Shown here in pieces: positions 61,160 to 64,000 of a stretch of 64,000 nucleotides of DNA (positions within the stretch are counted from its first letter, which is position 1; each line of letters opens with the position of its first letter). Both the position numbers and the translations under genes were made by a program. The notes beneath the pieces were generated by a model. That model searched no databases, was not told where the DNA came from, and worked only from the letters and a program-made list of their open reading frames with translations. Source of the stretch: Scortum barcoo (Eukaryota > Chordata > Actinopteri > Centrarchiformes > Terapontidae); the NCBI GenBank assembly GCA_023238725.1, contig CM041535.1:27519978-27583977 (forward strand). The letters run 5' to 3'.

Positions 61160-63220
61160 ATTCACTTGCCCTTCCCCTCCTCTCTCTCCTCCCTTATCTC
61201 CTTCAGTCTCTCTCCACTTCACACTTTTCTTCTTCGCTCCTCTTTTCTTTTCTGTTTGTCTTCTTCTTGTTTTTCTCCGGATTCAATTCAAATGATCTTT
61301 ATTGACACTAAGAACAAATGTTGGTTTGGTCACAGGAACGTGAGCTGCAGAGAAAAATCTGCCTCTGAGTCTCTGAAGCCTGTTTGTGATTTCTTCTACT
61401 TATTAATGCATATCTGTAAGGACAGAAGCACCAAAAAAAAGACACTAATCTACATTTAAACTAATGTTTTCATCGTGTTTCTGACTTAAAGTTTCTTTTG
61501 AGTGTTTTTTAAGTCTGAATCATTCAGCAGAAATCAGTAAAACCTCAAGACTTCTTTATATTCAGCCAGTCGTCCAACATTTAACCTTGTTCATGAAGCT
61601 TCGTCTCTCTGCTGCTCCGTCAGGTGAGGTGATGATGGAGTCATAAATTTGTGATGTCCACGTTTGACTAAAGAGTCAAAGATCGACTTCACCGTTTCAC
61701 CTGAAACAAACAACGTAAATGCTGCAAATCTTCAGTCGCCTCATAATTCAATCATTAAACGATCCTCGATCATCTCAGTTTCAGATTTCTATCTCCAAGC
61801 TTTATTTTTTTTCCATCAGGACAAACGAGTGTGTCCAAACATCCTCTTTTAAAAAAGCCGCGGTGATTTGATTTATTTCGTCTCTTGCAGCTGCTCTGAC
61901 ATCTTGTCGTGGTTTTAAAATGGAAACACGGCAACACGTTCTTCTACGTAAAGCAGCAGCACCAAACTCCAGAAATGACAGAAAACTGATCTGATAATCG
62001 ATTATAGACTTTACTGATCGATGAGGAATCATTCAACAAAACATCGAGACGCATCGTAAGGTCGATTATTTCACTCATCTCTAAACGACGTCTCTCCTTT
62101 GTGTCTCTGCTCTGAGCTCCTGTTGGTCGACGTTTGTCAGACAAACAAAAAAAATCCAACAAGTTAAATTTTTAGTTTACACGTCTTAAATCCTGCGTTT
62201 TCTGTCCTTCATTGTGACACACGACATGAGATGAAACCATCATCGGTCACATCCGACGCTCATTTCAACTTCACGTCTGCACCGTGAAAATCATCCACGC
62301 TAAAGAGGCGGAGCTACGAGCTAGTTTGCTAATGTTCACTCAGTTTGTGTGTGAACCACGTCGATTTAGTTTCACTAAAAACAGCGACACACAGCTGATA
62401 AAACCTCCAAAGGTCAAAGGTCAGCTCTGTAAAACGGTTTGTTTTTGTTCAGCCGAGAAAATTCACACGTCAAAGCTTCATTTCTGCTGCTCGCTACATC
62501 ACAGCTTCACTCCGATGGGAACTTCATTCTTTGGTTTACACCAGCTGAAGTTCTGGAGAATAACGGAGACTTTTTTTTCTTGTATCACCTCGCTTGACGA
62601 TTAAAAAAAAAAAAAAAAATCAAGATACCATCTACGTCTTTTTCTATTAATACACTCGCAAAAAAAGTGCAGCGATTGGTTGATGGACTGCAGACGTTTC
62701 TGATGTTTGTGTTCGATGTTCGTGTTGTGTATAAATTGTTGTTGAAGTTGACGTCAGGGCAGTTTAATGCAGCGTCGCTACGAGAAGCAGCTAACAATTC
62801 GGCCTACGTTGATGGGAAATAATCTTATAGGAAGAAAAGTTCAAAACCGCCGTCGCTCTCACAGCCACACGAGGTCTCTTGTCGTCCTGTCGAGAGGTGA
62901 CATCGTCGAGTTTTCAGTCTCTTCTCGTCTCATTCGTCTTTGTGAGGAACTTAAGAACCCGTCTGTCAGAGTTAGTTACAACGAAGATTATCACGAGAAC
63001 ATCCATTAATATTATTATTATCATTATTATTATTATTACTGGTCCTGTAGGTGGTCGTCCAGCTGTCAGCTCACCTCATCTTTATCACGTTATTCAGCGT
63101 GTGTGTGTGTGTGTGTGTGTGCAGACAGATTACAGCCAAGCTCATTGTGTTTCTGGGTCTGACTTGTTATCCACGACCCCGAGCTTTCCCACCCGTCTGC
63201 TGCTCTTACACACTCACACA

Positions 63221-63263
<43 letters not shown>

Positions 63264-63303
63264 CAGGCATGGCATGAAGCTTACAGACGTGTGTGCACAT
63301 CAG
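61160..63303. other. Upstream region of prdm6
   Basis: No gene is seen. It includes a short reversed LINE-like tail at about 61270-61310 (AATGATCTTTATTGACAC), a poly(A) run of about 17 at 62602-62619, and an (ATT)n tract at about 63008-63040. Confidence 0.5.
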
Positions 63304-63358
63304 TCATTGTAAGCTGCTGTGGATAAGAACATCAGCTAAATGCCTGAAAACGTAAATG
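63304..63358 (+). mobile_element. Fish SINE-type 3' tail
   Basis: CATTGTAAGCTGCTGTGGAT, then AAGAACATCAGCTAAATGCC and GTAAATG, closely match the very common fish repeat tail TGTAAGTCGCTTTGGATAAA with CTGCTAAATG. A (GT)n tract (63354-63380) follows directly. Confidence 0.7.
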
Positions 63359-64000
63359 TGTGTGTGTGTGTGTGTGTGTGTTATGATGACTGGCGTCGCT
63401 CTGACAGGCCCCATTTGTCATCCTCGGGACCTCTGGTGGATTGATAACGAACAAAAACACAAACATAAGCGTCTGAAAATGAACTCTTGTCGGCTTAAAG
63501 CGACTTTTTCAGCGCGGAGGAATGTGAAGCAACAACAGGCCGTCTGATTGGCCGAAACACCAGCTGAGGGTCGAGGGCGGCGAGCGAGTTCGAATCCCGA
63601 CTCCTCCGGTGGGTCATTTAAGCTCCTTTTTCCACCTTAAGGACTGTAAGTTAGTTTGATTTTTACAAAGCCATCATCACCTTTTGAACCCTCTCATAGA
63701 AATGTCTAAATTGGACTTTTTATTATTTAAATTCATGACTTTGTGGCACAAACCTGAGTTTTTAACGTTACAGGAGTTCACTTCAGCTCCTTTTTTAGTC
63801 ATTTTTATTGATGTTTTCTTTCTGAGGAATCAGCTGAGAGAGTCACAGTGACGCACTTCAAATCTCTTCACACTGAATTTAACTAAATATTTCTGCATGA
63901 CTGTTTTTCACATGTGGTCAAACCTAAAAAAAACCCCAAAAACTTGCAGATAATCTCGGTTTGAAATCTTATTTCTGTTTAATTTCACACAAACGTCTTG
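63359..64000. other. Right end of window, no gene seen
   Basis: (GT)n at its left edge and a GAGTTCGAATCCCGACTCC B-box-like sequence near 63587, possibly a SINE remnant. Otherwise it is unique AT-rich DNA. Confidence 0.4.

Noticed and set aside
60799..61295. Open frames in both strands across the CpG-rich block
   Set aside because: They result from high GC and (CT)n content. They match no known protein, and position suggests a promoter and 5' UTR.

Overview
This is a vertebrate nuclear window, almost certainly from a teleost fish. It has split exons with GT/AG boundaries, a Tc1-family DNA transposon with the end sequence common in fish, tails of fish LINEs and SINEs, very abundant (CA)n tracts, and a local array of fish-type GIMAP (AIG1) GTPase genes.

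Left part (1 to about 22 kb, + strand): a tandem array of triple-AIG1 GTPase genes resembling GIMAP8. Copy 1 is cut by the window edge and only its 3' end is present (1-1141). Copies 2 (5390-8708) and 3 (14934-18478) each have a non-coding leader exon, a small exon carrying the ATG and seven codons' worth of start, and one large exon. The large exon encodes two degenerate and one canonical GTPase domain, a charged coiled coil of about 350 residues, and a C-terminal CNIL prenylation box. The repeat unit also carries older L1-like and L2-like LINE fragments. A Tc1 copy inserted in unit 2 only; units 1 and 3 keep the empty site. A divergent leader exon at about 21.8 kb has no GTPase exon after it.

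Right part (about 22.4 to 61 kb, - strand): the 5' half of prdm6, a PR-domain transcriptional regulator. The ATG exon lies at 58518-59286 and three further exons at 48996-49144, 48246-48404 and 22415-22542. A GC-rich probable promoter sits at about 60.8-61.15 kb. The rest of the PR domain and the zinc fingers are missing. They should lie to the left, so the GIMAP array is either nested antisense in a prdm6 intron or has been brought there by a misassembly.

Intron content: the 25.7-kb prdm6 intron holds a 0.9-kb (CA)n array and a 7.7-kb minisatellite of 41-bp period. The next large intron holds a second, unrelated minisatellite, also of 41-bp period. A cluster of six CCAAT boxes at about 25.2-25.45 kb looks like a promoter of unknown target.

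Quality note: all GIMAP copies, and the ATG exon of the conserved gene prdm6, carry small frame-breaking changes. In GIMAP copies 2 and 3 they are all one-base insertions relative to each other, and after discounting them the two reading lengths differ by exactly the one 14-codon in-frame insertion. This suggests uncorrected insertion-type sequencing errors at least as much as pseudogenes. No RNA genes or CRISPR arrays were recognised.
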